Origin: Acidobacteriota bacterium
GTDB taxonomy: Bacteria; Acidobacteriota; Polarisedimenticolia; J045
Assembly: GCA_027001345.1 (NCBI GenBank)
Contig: JALTMS010000205.1
Location: 1 to 6,681 of the forward strand
Length of the DNA stretch: 6,681 bases
Direction: 5' to 3'
Program-made: the position numbers and the translations under genes
Part shown: positions 1 through 6,189 of the stretch, piece by piece
How positions within the stretch are numbered: position 1 is the first letter of the stretch
How the letters are laid out: every line of letters starts with the position of its first letter
The notes under the pieces: generated by a model
Database searches by the model: none
Seen by the model: only the letters and a program-made list of their open reading frames with translations
Told to the model about the DNA's origin: nothing

Positions 1-243
1 GTGCAGGCGCTGGACCAGGTCAGGGCGCCGGGAAAGGTCGAACAGAGCCTCGACCACCGCCCGGCTGGCGCCCTGCCGCACGAAGCTCGACTCGGCCCGC
101 GCTCCGCAAGCGAGGGCCAGTGCCCCGGTGATCAGGGACTTGCCCGCTCCCGTCTCACCGGTGATCAGATTCAGTCCCGGCGCGAAGTCGAGCAGTACAT
201 CCCTGGCGAGCACCAGATTCGCGATCCGCAGTTGCCGCAACAT
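1..243 (-). CDS. recN: DNA repair protein RecN, N-terminal part (cut by window edge)
   Basis: RecN is an SMC-like cytoplasmic ATPase that acts early in recombinational repair of double-strand breaks. Only the first 81 codons are present, and the gene runs off the left edge. The visible protein begins MLRQLRIANLVLARD, followed by a Walker A loop, LITGETGAGKSLI, at about residues 30-42, where GETGAGKS is the RecN form of the P-loop. Next comes ALALACGARAESSFVRQG, which matches the conserved stretch after the P-loop in RecN. The ATG at 243 gives the usual RecN N-terminus. It has a GGGAG Shine-Dalgarno about 11 bases upstream, which is slightly long spacing. The DUF423 gene ends 54 bases upstream on the same strand, so the two may be co-transcribed. 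No LexA-type box was recognised. The coiled-coil and C-terminal ATPase parts lie outside the window. The family call is firm; RecF and SMC proteins are less similar in this segment. Confidence 0.93.
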   Translation of the reverse strand, partial: MLRQLRIANLVLARDVLLDFAPGLNLITGETGAGKSLITGALALACGARAESSFVRQGASRAVVEALFDLSRRPDLVQRLH

Positions 244-297
244 GATGCGCCTGTCTCCCGCCCGTCGCTCGAAGTCAACTAAATGCAAAAACGGAAC

Positions 298-693
298 TTA
301 GCATCCACCGTCGGAGCCATCAACACCCCTTGGCTTCGATGCCTCCCAACCCCGGAAGGCCAGCAGGATCCAGCCCGCCACCAGACACGACCCGCCGATC
401 GGAGTCAGCGGACCAAGCCAGCGACCTCCACCGAGCGAGAGGGCGTAGAGCGACCCGCTGAAGAGCACGATCCCCGCCACGAAAAGCCGCAAGGGCCAGG
501 GACTGCTCCCCGACCCCGACAGCCGTGCGAGCAGCACCAGCGCCAGTGCGTGCCAGAAATGATAGCGCACCGCCGTCTGCCAGATGTCCAGCGAAGATTC
601 ATCGAGATGTTGCCGCAGGCCATGGGCCCCGAAGGCCCCGGCCAGGATCGCCGCCGCCGCCAGCAGCGCCCCGATGACGAAATAGACGCGCAC
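298..693 (-). CDS. DUF423-family small integral membrane protein (YgdD/YwdK type)
   Basis: A 131-residue hydrophobic protein with four predicted inner-membrane helices at about residues 3-23, 42-58, 68-87 and 94-113. Family signatures are visible: GAFGAHGL at 19-26, YHFWHALAL at 44-52, LFSGSLYALSL at 77-87 and LGPLTPIGG at 93-101. The length fits DUF423 proteins, which are usually about 120-130 residues. Their molecular function is not established. The start is taken as GTG at 693, because GGGAGG lies 5 bases upstream and the first helix follows immediately. The nearest upstream in-frame ATG would overlap the DHOD-like gene and add a charged, non-homologous tail. The short hydrophilic C-terminus (KPRGVDGSDGGC) is not a recognised motif. 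It is followed 54 bases later by recN on the same strand and preceded by a hairpin that may separate it from the nifJ operon. Confidence 0.88.
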   Translation of the reverse strand: MRVYFVIGALLAAAAILAGAFGAHGLRQHLDESSLDIWQTAVRYHFWHALALVLLARLSGSGSSPWPLRLFVAGIVLFSGSLYALSLGGGRWLGPLTPIGGSCLVAGWILLAFRGWEASKPRGVDGSDGGC

Positions 694-698
694 GCCTT

Positions 699-704
699 CC
701 TCCC
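699..704 (-). promoter_or_regulatory. Ribosome binding site deciding the GTG start of the DUF423 gene
   Basis: The minus strand reads GGGAGGAAGGC and then GTG, giving a strong purine-rich Shine-Dalgarno 5 bases before the GTG. No in-frame ATG lies near it, so this site supports a GTG start. Confidence 0.65.
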
Positions 705-760
705 GACGTTGATTCTGACCCGGATGAGGTATCGCGCCAGCCCCCGTACGACACCCACCA

Positions 761-782
761 TATCGCAGGCAACGCCGCGATA
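761..782 (-). terminator. Hairpin just after the nifJ operon, possible transcription terminator
   Basis: TATCGC and GCGATA pair, and inside them GGC pairs with GCC around the loop AAC, with one unpaired base. That gives 9 base pairs in 22 bases. It lies 24 bases beyond the stop codon of the DHOD-like gene, in the only gap between that gene and the DUF423 gene. No run of T follows on the minus strand (TGGTGGGTGTCG comes next), so it is not a standard intrinsic terminator. It could be a factor-assisted terminator or a 3'-end stabilising hairpin. Confidence 0.35.
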
Positions 783-806
783 CGATCGGCCGTCGCCACT
801 CCCTTC

Positions 807-1796
807 CTACTCGTAGCTCTGCAATACCTTGATGTAGTTGGCGCGCTCGAAGGCCGTGGGATCGGGACAGCATTTCTGGCTCATCGTCCCGATGGTTTCC
901 CTGACCGAGGCGTACTCGTTCTCCTCGAGCCAGGCGCTCAGATCGTCGAGCACGCGCCTCAGGTGGGGAACACCCCGCTCGAGCAGCGCCGAGCAAAGGT
1001 GCACCACACGGGCGCCGGCCATCAGCATCTTGACCGCATCGCGCCCGCTGTGGACCCCGCCGGTGGCCGCCAGGTCAGCCGCCACGCGCCCGTGAAGAAT
1101 GCCGATCCAGCGCAGCGGCAGCCGCGCATCGGCTGGTGTGCTGAGTTGCAGATCAGTGATGACTTCGAGCTGCTCGGGGTCGATATCCGGCTCGTAGAAG
1201 CGATTGAACAGCGACAGTCCCTGCGCCCCGGCATCGGCCAGCCGCCGCGCCATGATCGGCACCGAGGTCAGGAAGGGATGCATCTTCACCGCTACGGGAA
1301 TCTCCACCGCCTGCACCACTTCTCGCGTCAGATCGACGTAGGTTCCCTCCACCTCACCGAGCGGCTGCTGCGGATCGGTGGGCAGAAAGTAGATATTCAA
1401 TTCCAACGCATCAGCGCCCGCCTGGGCGATCTTCCGCGCATAGTCCGTCCAGCCTCCGGGGGACGCCCCATTGAGCGACGCGATGACCGGGATTTCCAGC
1501 GCCTGCTTGGCCTGCTGGATCAGCTCGAGATACTCCTCGGGGCCCCGCGCGAAATCGCCGGGCGCCGGGTAGTAGGAAATCGCCTCGGCAGTACTCTCGC
1601 TGCCGTACTCGAGGAAATGATCGAGCTGCATGCCCTCGAACTCGATCTGCTCTTCGAACAGCGAGTAGAGCACCACGGCGCCGGCACCCATCTCCTCCAA
1701 GGCGCGCAAAGAGTCGAGATGCCGGGTCAGCGGTGAAGAGGACGGCACGAGAGGACTTCGCAACTCGAGGCCCATGTACTGCGTGGTCAGATCCAT
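807..1796 (-). CDS. Dihydroorotate dehydrogenase-like FMN-barrel protein, partner gene of nifJ
   Basis: A 329-residue TIM-barrel flavoprotein of the dihydroorotate dehydrogenase (DHOD) superfamily, belonging to the 'dihydroorotate dehydrogenase-like' group often found beside nifJ. Visible family segments are SSSPLTR at 19-25, SLFEEQIE at 45-52, VIASLNGASPGGW at 104-116, ALELNIYFLPTD at 130-141, PVAVKM with the barrel lysine K171, LFNRFYEPDID at 196-206, LPLRWI at 226-231 and the glycine-rich phosphate-binding region AATGGVHSG at 243-251. The protein ends FERANYIKVLQSYE. True DHODs carry a catalytic Cys or Ser in the loop after ELN (ELNxSCPN in class 1). Here the loop reads ELNIYFLPTD, so that residue is absent and a true DHOD reaction is doubtful. 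A vicinal Cys pair (C309-C310) sits near the C-terminus. The ATG at 1796 has GGGAGA 6 bases upstream. It starts 36 bases after the nifJ stop, so the two are very likely co-transcribed. The substrate is unknown; a redox or accessory role with NifJ is an inference from position. Confidence 0.9.
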   Translation of the reverse strand: MDLTTQYMGLELRSPLVPSSSPLTRHLDSLRALEEMGAGAVVLYSLFEEQIEFEGMQLDHFLEYGSESTAEAISYYPAPGDFARGPEEYLELIQQAKQALEIPVIASLNGASPGGWTDYARKIAQAGADALELNIYFLPTDPQQPLGEVEGTYVDLTREVVQAVEIPVAVKMHPFLTSVPIMARRLADAGAQGLSLFNRFYEPDIDPEQLEVITDLQLSTPADARLPLRWIGILHGRVAADLAATGGVHSGRDAVKMLMAGARVVHLCSALLERGVPHLRRVLDDLSAWLEENEYASVRETIGTMSQKCCPDPTAFERANYIKVLQSYE

Positions 1797-1832
1797 GACG
1801 TGTCTCCCTGCTCTGGAGGCTCGGTGGCCGCG

Positions 1833-4800
1833 CTATTTTCCCACCTTGACCGGCTCGAAGTCCCGCCCCGCCAGGTATTCGTAGCGCGCCCAGCGCTCGG
1901 CGACCTGCTTTTGCGCCAGCTCGGTCAGATGCCTCGAGCGCGCAGGATCGATCTTCTGCAGCATCTTGAACCGTGATTCCGCTCCCATGTATTCCGCGAT
2001 CGGAATCGTCGGCTTGCGCGAGTCGAGTTGCAGCGGATTGAGGCCCTCCCGTTCCCGCCGTGGGTCGAAACGATACAGTGGCCAGTGCCCACTCTTGACC
2101 GCCCGCTTGTGGCTGTCGGTGGCCATTCCCATGTTGATTCCATGGGCGATGCAATGGGAGTAGGCGAGGATCAGCGACGGCCCGTCGTAGGACTCTGCCT
2201 CGAGGAAGGCCTTGACGGTCTGGGAGTCGTTGGCTCCCATCGCCACCTGCGCGACGTAGACATTGGAGTAGGCGATGCCCATCATCCCCAGGTCCTTCTT
2301 GCCCACCGGCTTGCCGGCAGCGGCGAACTTGGCGATCGCGCCGAGCGGGGTAGCTTTCGACATCTGCCCACCGGTATTGGAATAGACCTCCGTGTCGAGC
2401 ACCAGGACATTGACGTTGCGCCCCGACGCGAGTACGTGGTCCAACCCACCGTAGCCGATATCGTAGGCCCAGCCGTCGCCGCCGACGATCCAGATGCTGC
2501 GGTGCATCAGCGCATGGCAGACGCTCAACAGACGGCGTGCCAGATCGCTGTCCATCCGTCGCAGACGAGCGATCAGCGCCTCGACTCGCTCCCGCTGGGC
2601 GATGATCCCTTCCTCGCTCGACTCGTCGGCCTTGACGATCGCCTCGGCCAGATCCTCGCCGATCTCTCCGGCCAGCTCGACGACCAGCTCACGGGCGAAT
2701 TCCCGCTGCTTGTCCAGCGTCAGGCGGAAGCCGAGGCCGAACTCCGCGTTGTCCTCGAACAGCGAGTTGGACCAGGCCGGCCCCCGGCCATCGCGGTTGA
2801 CCGTCCATGGCGTCGTCGGCAGATTGCCGCCGTAGATCGACGAGCAACCCGTGGCATTGGCAATCACGGCCCGATCGCCGAAGAGCTGGGAGAGCAGCTT
2901 GACATAGGGTGTCTCGCCGCAACCCGAACAGGCGCCGGAATACTCGAACAGCGGCTGCAGCAACTGCGAGCCCTTGACCGTGTTGGTCTTCACCGTTCGG
3001 CGGTCGGCCTCCGGCAGCTCGAGGAAGAACTCGAAGTTCGCCGCCTCCTGTTCGCGCAGAGGAATCTGCGGGTGCATGTTGATCGCCTTCAATCGCGGCT
3101 CCGCCCGATTCTTGGCCGGACAGACGTGAACACAGAGTTCGCAGCCGGTACAGTCTTCCGGCGCAACCTGAATCGTGAAACGGGCACCCGGGAACTCCTT
3201 GCCCCGATAGTCCACCGACTTGAATGCCTCGGGCGCCCCTTCGAGCAACGCGGGCTCGTAGACCTTCTGCCGGATAGCCGCATGGGGGCAGATCAGCGAG
3301 CACTTGCCGCACTGGGTGCAGACCTGCGGATCCCAGACCGGAATCGACAGGGCGATGTTCCGCTTCTCGTACTGTGAAGTTCCTGCGGGGAAGGTACCAT
3401 CGACCGGAAGCGCGCTGACCGGCAATTGATCCCCACGGCCGGCGATGATCTCGGCCGTAACGCGCTTGACGAAGTCCGGCGCGTGCTCCGGTACCACCGG
3501 AGGCAGCTCGAGCCGGCTGCTGACTTCCGCCGGCACCTCCAGCTCGTGCATGTTGGCCAGCGCCGCATCGACGGCCCGGAAGTTCTTCTCGACGATCGCC
3601 TCACCCTTCTTGCCGTAGGTCTTGCGGATCGCGTCCTTGATCTTGGCGATCGCCTGGTCGGCGGGAAGCACGCCCGAAATGGCAAAAAAGCAGGTCTGCA
3701 TGATGGTGTTGATGCGCGCCCCCATGCCGGCCTCCTCGGCCACCTTGTAGGCGTCGATCACATAGACCTTGAGCTGCTTGTCGATGATCCTCTGCTGGTG
3801 AATCCGCTGCAGATGACCCCAGGTTTCGGACGGCGAGTACGGACTGTTGAGCAGAAAAGTGGCCCCCGGGCGCGCCTTTTCCAGCAGGTCGAAACGCTCG
3901 AGGAAAACCCACTGATGACAGCCGATGAAATCGGCCGATTCGAGCAGGTAGGTCGAGCGGATCGGCTCAGCTCCGAAGCGCAAATGCGAAACCGTCACCG
4001 CTCCGGCCTTTTTCGAGTCGTAGACGAAATAGCCCTGGGCGTAGTTCTCGCTGCCCTCGCCGATGATCTTCACCGAGTTCTTGTTCGCCCCCACGGTGCC
4101 ATCGGAGCCGAGACCGTAGAACAGTGCCTGGACCATCTTCTCGCGGGGAATCTCGAAATCCGCATCGACCTCGATGCTGCTGTGGGTCACATCATCGACG
4201 ATGCCGACGGTGAAATGGTTCTTCGGCTGCTCGGCGGCCAGTTCGTCGAACACGCCCTTGATCATCTGCGGAGTGAACTCCTTCGAACTCAGGCCGTAGC
4301 GCCCACCGACGACCAGCGGTGTCTGGTCGAGCGGCAGCCGGCCGCGACCGCTCGCCTCGAGCATCGTGGTTGCCACGTCCTGGTACAGCGGCTCGCCCAC
4401 GGCGCCGGGCTCCTTGGTGCGGTCGAGGGTTGCGATGACCCGCGTGCTCCGGGGAAGCGCCGCGAGTAGCGCCGCAGGCGAGAACGGCCGATACAACCGT
4501 ACTACCACCACACCGACCTTCTCGCCCGTGGCGGCCAGATGAGCGGCGGTCTCCTCGGCGGCCTGAGCTCCACTGCCCATCAGCACGATCACCCGCTCGG
4601 CATCCGGCGCGCCGTAGTAGTCGAACAGGCGATAGCTCCGGCCGGTCAGTTCCGCGAAACGATCCATCGTCTGCTGCACGATGCCCGGGCAGGCCTCGTA
4701 GAACGGGTTGACCGTCTCACGGGCCTGGAAGAAGACATCCGGGTTCTGTGCCGTACCCCGCACACAAGGTCGGTCCGGATCCAGACCCCGCTGCCGGTGG

Positions 4801-5405
4801 GCAATGACCGCCGCTTCCGGGATCATCGCCCGAATCTCTTCGTCGCCGATGGCGGTGATCTTGTTGACTTCGTGCGAGGTGCGGAAACCGTCGAAAAAAT
4901 GCACGAAGGGCACCCGCGCCTCGAGGCTGGCGGCAGTGGCGATCAACGCGAAGTCTTGAACTTCCTGCACCGATCCCGAAGCGAGCATGGCGAAGCCCGT
5001 GGTGCGCGCCGCCATCACGTCGCTGTGATCACCGAAGATCGACAGAGCATGGGTCGCCACGCTCCGGGCGGAGACGTGGAACACCGTCGAAGTCAGTTCC
5101 CCGGCGATCTTGAACATGTTGGGGATCATCAGCAACAGACCCTGAGACGCGGTGAAGGTCGTGGTCAGGGCCCCGGTCTGCAGCGCTCCGTGCACCGCAC
5201 CGCTCGCCCCTCCCTCGCTCTGCATCTCCATCACATGGGGAATCGTGCCCCAGATGTTCGTCTGCCCGCGGGCCGAAAACTCATCGGCCAGCTCACCCAT
5301 CCCCGATGACGGCGTGATGGGGTAGATGGCGATGACTTCGTTGACCTTGTGAGCGACTCGCGCGGCAGCTTCGTTGCCATCGATCGTGATCATTGGCCGA
5401 TTCAT
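1833..5405 (-). CDS. nifJ: Pyruvate:ferredoxin (flavodoxin) oxidoreductase, single-chain
   Basis: The enzyme oxidises pyruvate with CoA to acetyl-CoA and CO2, passing electrons through TPP and three [4Fe-4S] clusters to ferredoxin or flavodoxin in the cytoplasm. The 1190-residue chain has all the domains in order. The pyruvate-binding domain carries T31 (YPITPSS), E64 (QSEGGA) and R114 (VSARS), the same numbers as I recall for the Desulfovibrio africanus enzyme. A second domain with DRTKEPGA follows, then the gamma-like domain with FYGLGSDGTVGANKNS at 429-444. The ferredoxin domain has Cys 696/699/702/706 and 752/755/758/762. The proximal-cluster cysteines are 826, 829, 854 and 1085. The TPP domain has GDGWAYDIGYGG at 976-987 and N1010 (YSNTGG). 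All catalytic and cluster ligands are present. The ATG at 5405 fits this numbering and has GGGAGGG 8 bases upstream; the open frame continues 71 codons upstream but that part has no homologous character. The chain ends about 55 residues before the longer D. africanus form. It leads the operon with the DHOD-like gene. Confidence 0.98.
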   Translation of the reverse strand: MNRPMITIDGNEAAARVAHKVNEVIAIYPITPSSGMGELADEFSARGQTNIWGTIPHVMEMQSEGGASGAVHGALQTGALTTTFTASQGLLLMIPNMFKIAGELTSTVFHVSARSVATHALSIFGDHSDVMAARTTGFAMLASGSVQEVQDFALIATAASLEARVPFVHFFDGFRTSHEVNKITAIGDEEIRAMIPEAAVIAHRQRGLDPDRPCVRGTAQNPDVFFQARETVNPFYEACPGIVQQTMDRFAELTGRSYRLFDYYGAPDAERVIVLMGSGAQAAEETAAHLAATGEKVGVVVVRLYRPFSPAALLAALPRSTRVIATLDRTKEPGAVGEPLYQDVATTMLEASGRGRLPLDQTPLVVGGRYGLSSKEFTPQMIKGVFDELAAEQPKNHFTVGIVDDVTHSSIEVDADFEIPREKMVQALFYGLGSDGTVGANKNSVKIIGEGSENYAQGYFVYDSKKAGAVTVSHLRFGAEPIRSTYLLESADFIGCHQWVFLERFDLLEKARPGATFLLNSPYSPSETWGHLQRIHQQRIIDKQLKVYVIDAYKVAEEAGMGARINTIMQTCFFAISGVLPADQAIAKIKDAIRKTYGKKGEAIVEKNFRAVDAALANMHELEVPAEVSSRLELPPVVPEHAPDFVKRVTAEIIAGRGDQLPVSALPVDGTFPAGTSQYEKRNIALSIPVWDPQVCTQCGKCSLICPHAAIRQKVYEPALLEGAPEAFKSVDYRGKEFPGARFTIQVAPEDCTGCELCVHVCPAKNRAEPRLKAINMHPQIPLREQEAANFEFFLELPEADRRTVKTNTVKGSQLLQPLFEYSGACSGCGETPYVKLLSQLFGDRAVIANATGCSSIYGGNLPTTPWTVNRDGRGPAWSNSLFEDNAEFGLGFRLTLDKQREFARELVVELAGEIGEDLAEAIVKADESSEEGIIAQRERVEALIARLRRMDSDLARRLLSVCHALMHRSIWIVGGDGWAYDIGYGGLDHVLASGRNVNVLVLDTEVYSNTGGQMSKATPLGAIAKFAAAGKPVGKKDLGMMGIAYSNVYVAQVAMGANDSQTVKAFLEAESYDGPSLILAYSHCIAHGINMGMATDSHKRAVKSGHWPLYRFDPRREREGLNPLQLDSRKPTIPIAEYMGAESRFKMLQKIDPARSRHLTELAQKQVAERWARYEYLAGRDFEPVKVGK

Positions 5406-5413
5406 CTTCGCGG

Positions 5414-5420
5414 CCCTCCC
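5414..5420 (-). promoter_or_regulatory. Ribosome binding site fixing the nifJ start
   Basis: GGGAGGG on the minus strand lies 8 bases before the ATG at 5405. It supports this start over the earlier in-frame ATG at 5618 and over the second ATG four codons inside the gene. Confidence 0.7.
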
Positions 5421-5431
5421 AGCTTCCAGTA

Positions 5432-5455
5432 CGCATCCGCCGGCTGCGGATCGCG
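5432..5455 (-). promoter_or_regulatory. Second hairpin in the nifJ leader, next to the ribosome binding site
   Basis: ATCCGC pairs with GCGGAT around the 5-base loop AGCCG. The stem extends by CGC/GCG past one bulged G, for 9 base pairs. It ends about 11 bases before the GGGAGGG ribosome binding site of nifJ, so it could affect translation or mRNA stability. The function is unknown, and chance structure in GC-rich DNA cannot be excluded. Confidence 0.4.
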
Positions 5456-5474
5456 GCTGCGCCTCCGGCCTCCT

Positions 5475-5520
5475 CACCCGAGACCGCAGCGCATCAGGCG
5501 CTGACGCTGTCTGGCGGGTG
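5475..5520 (-). promoter_or_regulatory. Long 16-base-pair hairpin in the nifJ leader
   Basis: On the minus strand CACCCG (5520-5515) pairs with CGGGTG (5480-5475), AGAC with GTCT, and CAGCGC with GCGCTG around the loop CTGAT. The interruptions are a 2-base bulge and a 5/2 internal loop. The whole 46-base element lies about 70 bases before the nifJ ATG and within the transcript expected from the candidate promoter. It has no following T run, so it is not an intrinsic terminator. It matches no riboswitch class I recognise. It could be an RNA regulatory element, a protein-binding site or a stabilising 5' structure. Confidence 0.5.
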
Positions 5521-5623
5521 GTCGACAGGTGGCGTTCTTGATTTGACTCGAGCCAATCTCCGCAGCTTGGCCGGGCGTCCGGTGCTGTTACGCAAAGGAA
5601 ACAGTGGATCAGTGACAAACTAA

Positions 5624-5652
5624 ACAGTAATGCAACTACGCTGCCCCGTCAA
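5624..5652 (-). promoter_or_regulatory. Candidate sigma-70-type promoter of nifJ
   Basis: On the minus strand TTGACG (5652-5647) is followed after 17 bases by TACTGT (5629-5624). The -35 matches 5 of 6 consensus bases; the -10 matches 3 of 6, including the first two and the last. It lies in an AT-richer patch, unlike the flanks. Transcription would start near 5617, giving a leader of about 210 bases that includes both hairpins. This is a pattern match only. Confidence 0.4.
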
Positions 5653-5758
5653 ACGTCCAGAGAGCTTCATTTATAGCCTGGATTGTGCCGGATCGTGCAT
5701 CAGGCTTCAGGGCGCAGACGAGCCGATGGTGCCAGCCCCGCGTCCCCGGCCGAAGGGC

Positions 5759-6073
5759 TCAGGCATCATCCGGGTCGATGGCCCCGACACGCACGGCCCG
5801 CACCTGCTCTTCTTCCTCCTGCCCGATACGCGCGAGCTGTTGCTCGACTTCCCGTCGCCGACGCTCGAGCAGCTCCGAATCGCCCTCCCCCGCCAGCCGC
5901 GCGAGTTCCCGCTCGGCCTCGAAACGCACTTCGTCGCGGCGGGCGGCGGCCTGCTTGCGAATCCGCTCGATCGCTTCCTTCTGAGCCTCGCTCAACGGCG
6001 GTGCCGAACTCTGCCCGGCGGCCTCGAGACGCTCCATCGCCAGCTCGTAGGCCGACTTGAGTTTCCTTGCCAT
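5759..6073 (-). CDS. Small charged helical (coiled-coil) protein of unknown function
   Basis: A 104-residue protein that I cannot assign to a named family. It opens with a basic, helical segment (MARKLKSAYELAMERLE), then a short flexible linker with PP at 25-26. Two long charged helical stretches follow at about residues 28-62 and 65-92, rich in Arg, Glu, Ala and Leu with heptad-like spacing, and the tail is acidic (DPDDA). There is no signal peptide, membrane helix or cysteine, so it is probably a soluble cytoplasmic protein that self-associates or binds a partner or nucleic acid. The ATG at 6073 has AAGGAG 11 bases upstream, and the antisense frames show no better candidate. The gene is divergent from the SRAP gene and lies upstream of nifJ on the same strand. 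The 353-base gap with its own candidate promoter suggests separate transcription. The evidence that it is real is the ribosome binding site plus the coherent amphipathic composition. Confidence 0.72.
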   Translation of the reverse strand: MARKLKSAYELAMERLEAAGQSSAPPLSEAQKEAIERIRKQAAARRDEVRFEAERELARLAGEGDSELLERRRREVEQQLARIGQEEEEQVRAVRVGAIDPDDA

Positions 6074-6124
6074 CGTTGCCGATTCTCCTTTCTTCCTCGT
6101 CGCCGTATTCTACGGTGCCGCAGC

Positions 6125-6136
6125 CCGAGCGCTCGG
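6125..6136. repeat. Perfect 12-base palindrome, first of two related copies
   Basis: CCGAGCGCTCGG is a perfect palindrome. Its 10-base core CGAGCGCTCG recurs at 6180-6189. It covers the place where the -35 of the minus-strand gene would fall if TAGAAT at 6107-6112 is its -10, so it could be an operator. Confidence 0.45.
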
Positions 6137-6179
6137 TTCGCCTCGCTGCTGCGCACCACCGGGCTCCGCCTGCCAGAGT

Positions 6180-6189
6180 CGAGCGCTCG
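6180..6189. repeat. 10-base palindrome, second copy, just before the SRAP ribosome binding site
   Basis: CGAGCGCTCG is repeated exactly here, centred 54 bases from the first copy, which is about five helical turns. It ends 7 bases before the AGGAGG of the SRAP gene. A dimeric regulator could bind both copies; this is inferred from symmetry and position only. Confidence 0.45.

Larger units (their letters stand above)
5406..5758. other. Gene-free region: nifJ leader and upstream control region
   Basis: These 353 bases lie between the nifJ start and the stop of the small helical-protein gene. From the nifJ side they contain a Shine-Dalgarno (5414-5420), two hairpins (5432-5455 and 5475-5520), an imperfect palindrome around CTCGAG (5540-5558), a locally AT-richer patch with two copies of AAACAGT (5599-5605 and 5622-5628), and a candidate promoter (5624-5652). 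No ORF here looks like a gene. In the last part, 5653-5758, I see no convincing terminator for the small gene, only a weak GG-N10-GC match at about 5675-5690. Confidence 0.6.

Noticed and set aside
694..996. Longer DUF423 frame starting at 996
   Set aside because: It would overlap the DHOD-like gene and add about 100 arginine-rich residues before the first membrane helix; the GTG at 693 with its ribosome binding site explains the protein.
963..1736. Plus-strand open frame of 257 codons opposite the DHOD-like gene
   Set aside because: It is antisense to a well-conserved protein, has no recognisable motif, and fits the stop-poor mirror-frame effect of high GC.
2028..4469. Long plus-strand open frames opposite nifJ (2028-3377 and 3426-4469)
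   Set aside because: They are antisense to a fully conserved nifJ reading frame. Their translations are Arg/His/Leu/Asp-rich with no domain character, as expected for mirror frames of GC-rich genes.
4539..5309. Plus-strand open frame of 256 codons opposite the N-terminal part of nifJ
   Set aside because: It overlaps the catalytic domains carrying T31, E64 and R114 on the other strand, and its translation looks like mirror-frame noise.
1833..5405. Nitrogen-fixation cluster suggested by the name nifJ
   Set aside because: No other nif gene is present, and nifJ-type enzymes are widespread in non-diazotrophic anaerobes.
5406..5618. N-terminal extension of nifJ from the earlier in-frame ATG at 5618
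   Set aside because: The extra 71 residues have no family resemblance, the start at 5405 gives exact catalytic numbering and a ribosome binding site, and the extension covers strong hairpins and lies at the predicted transcription start.
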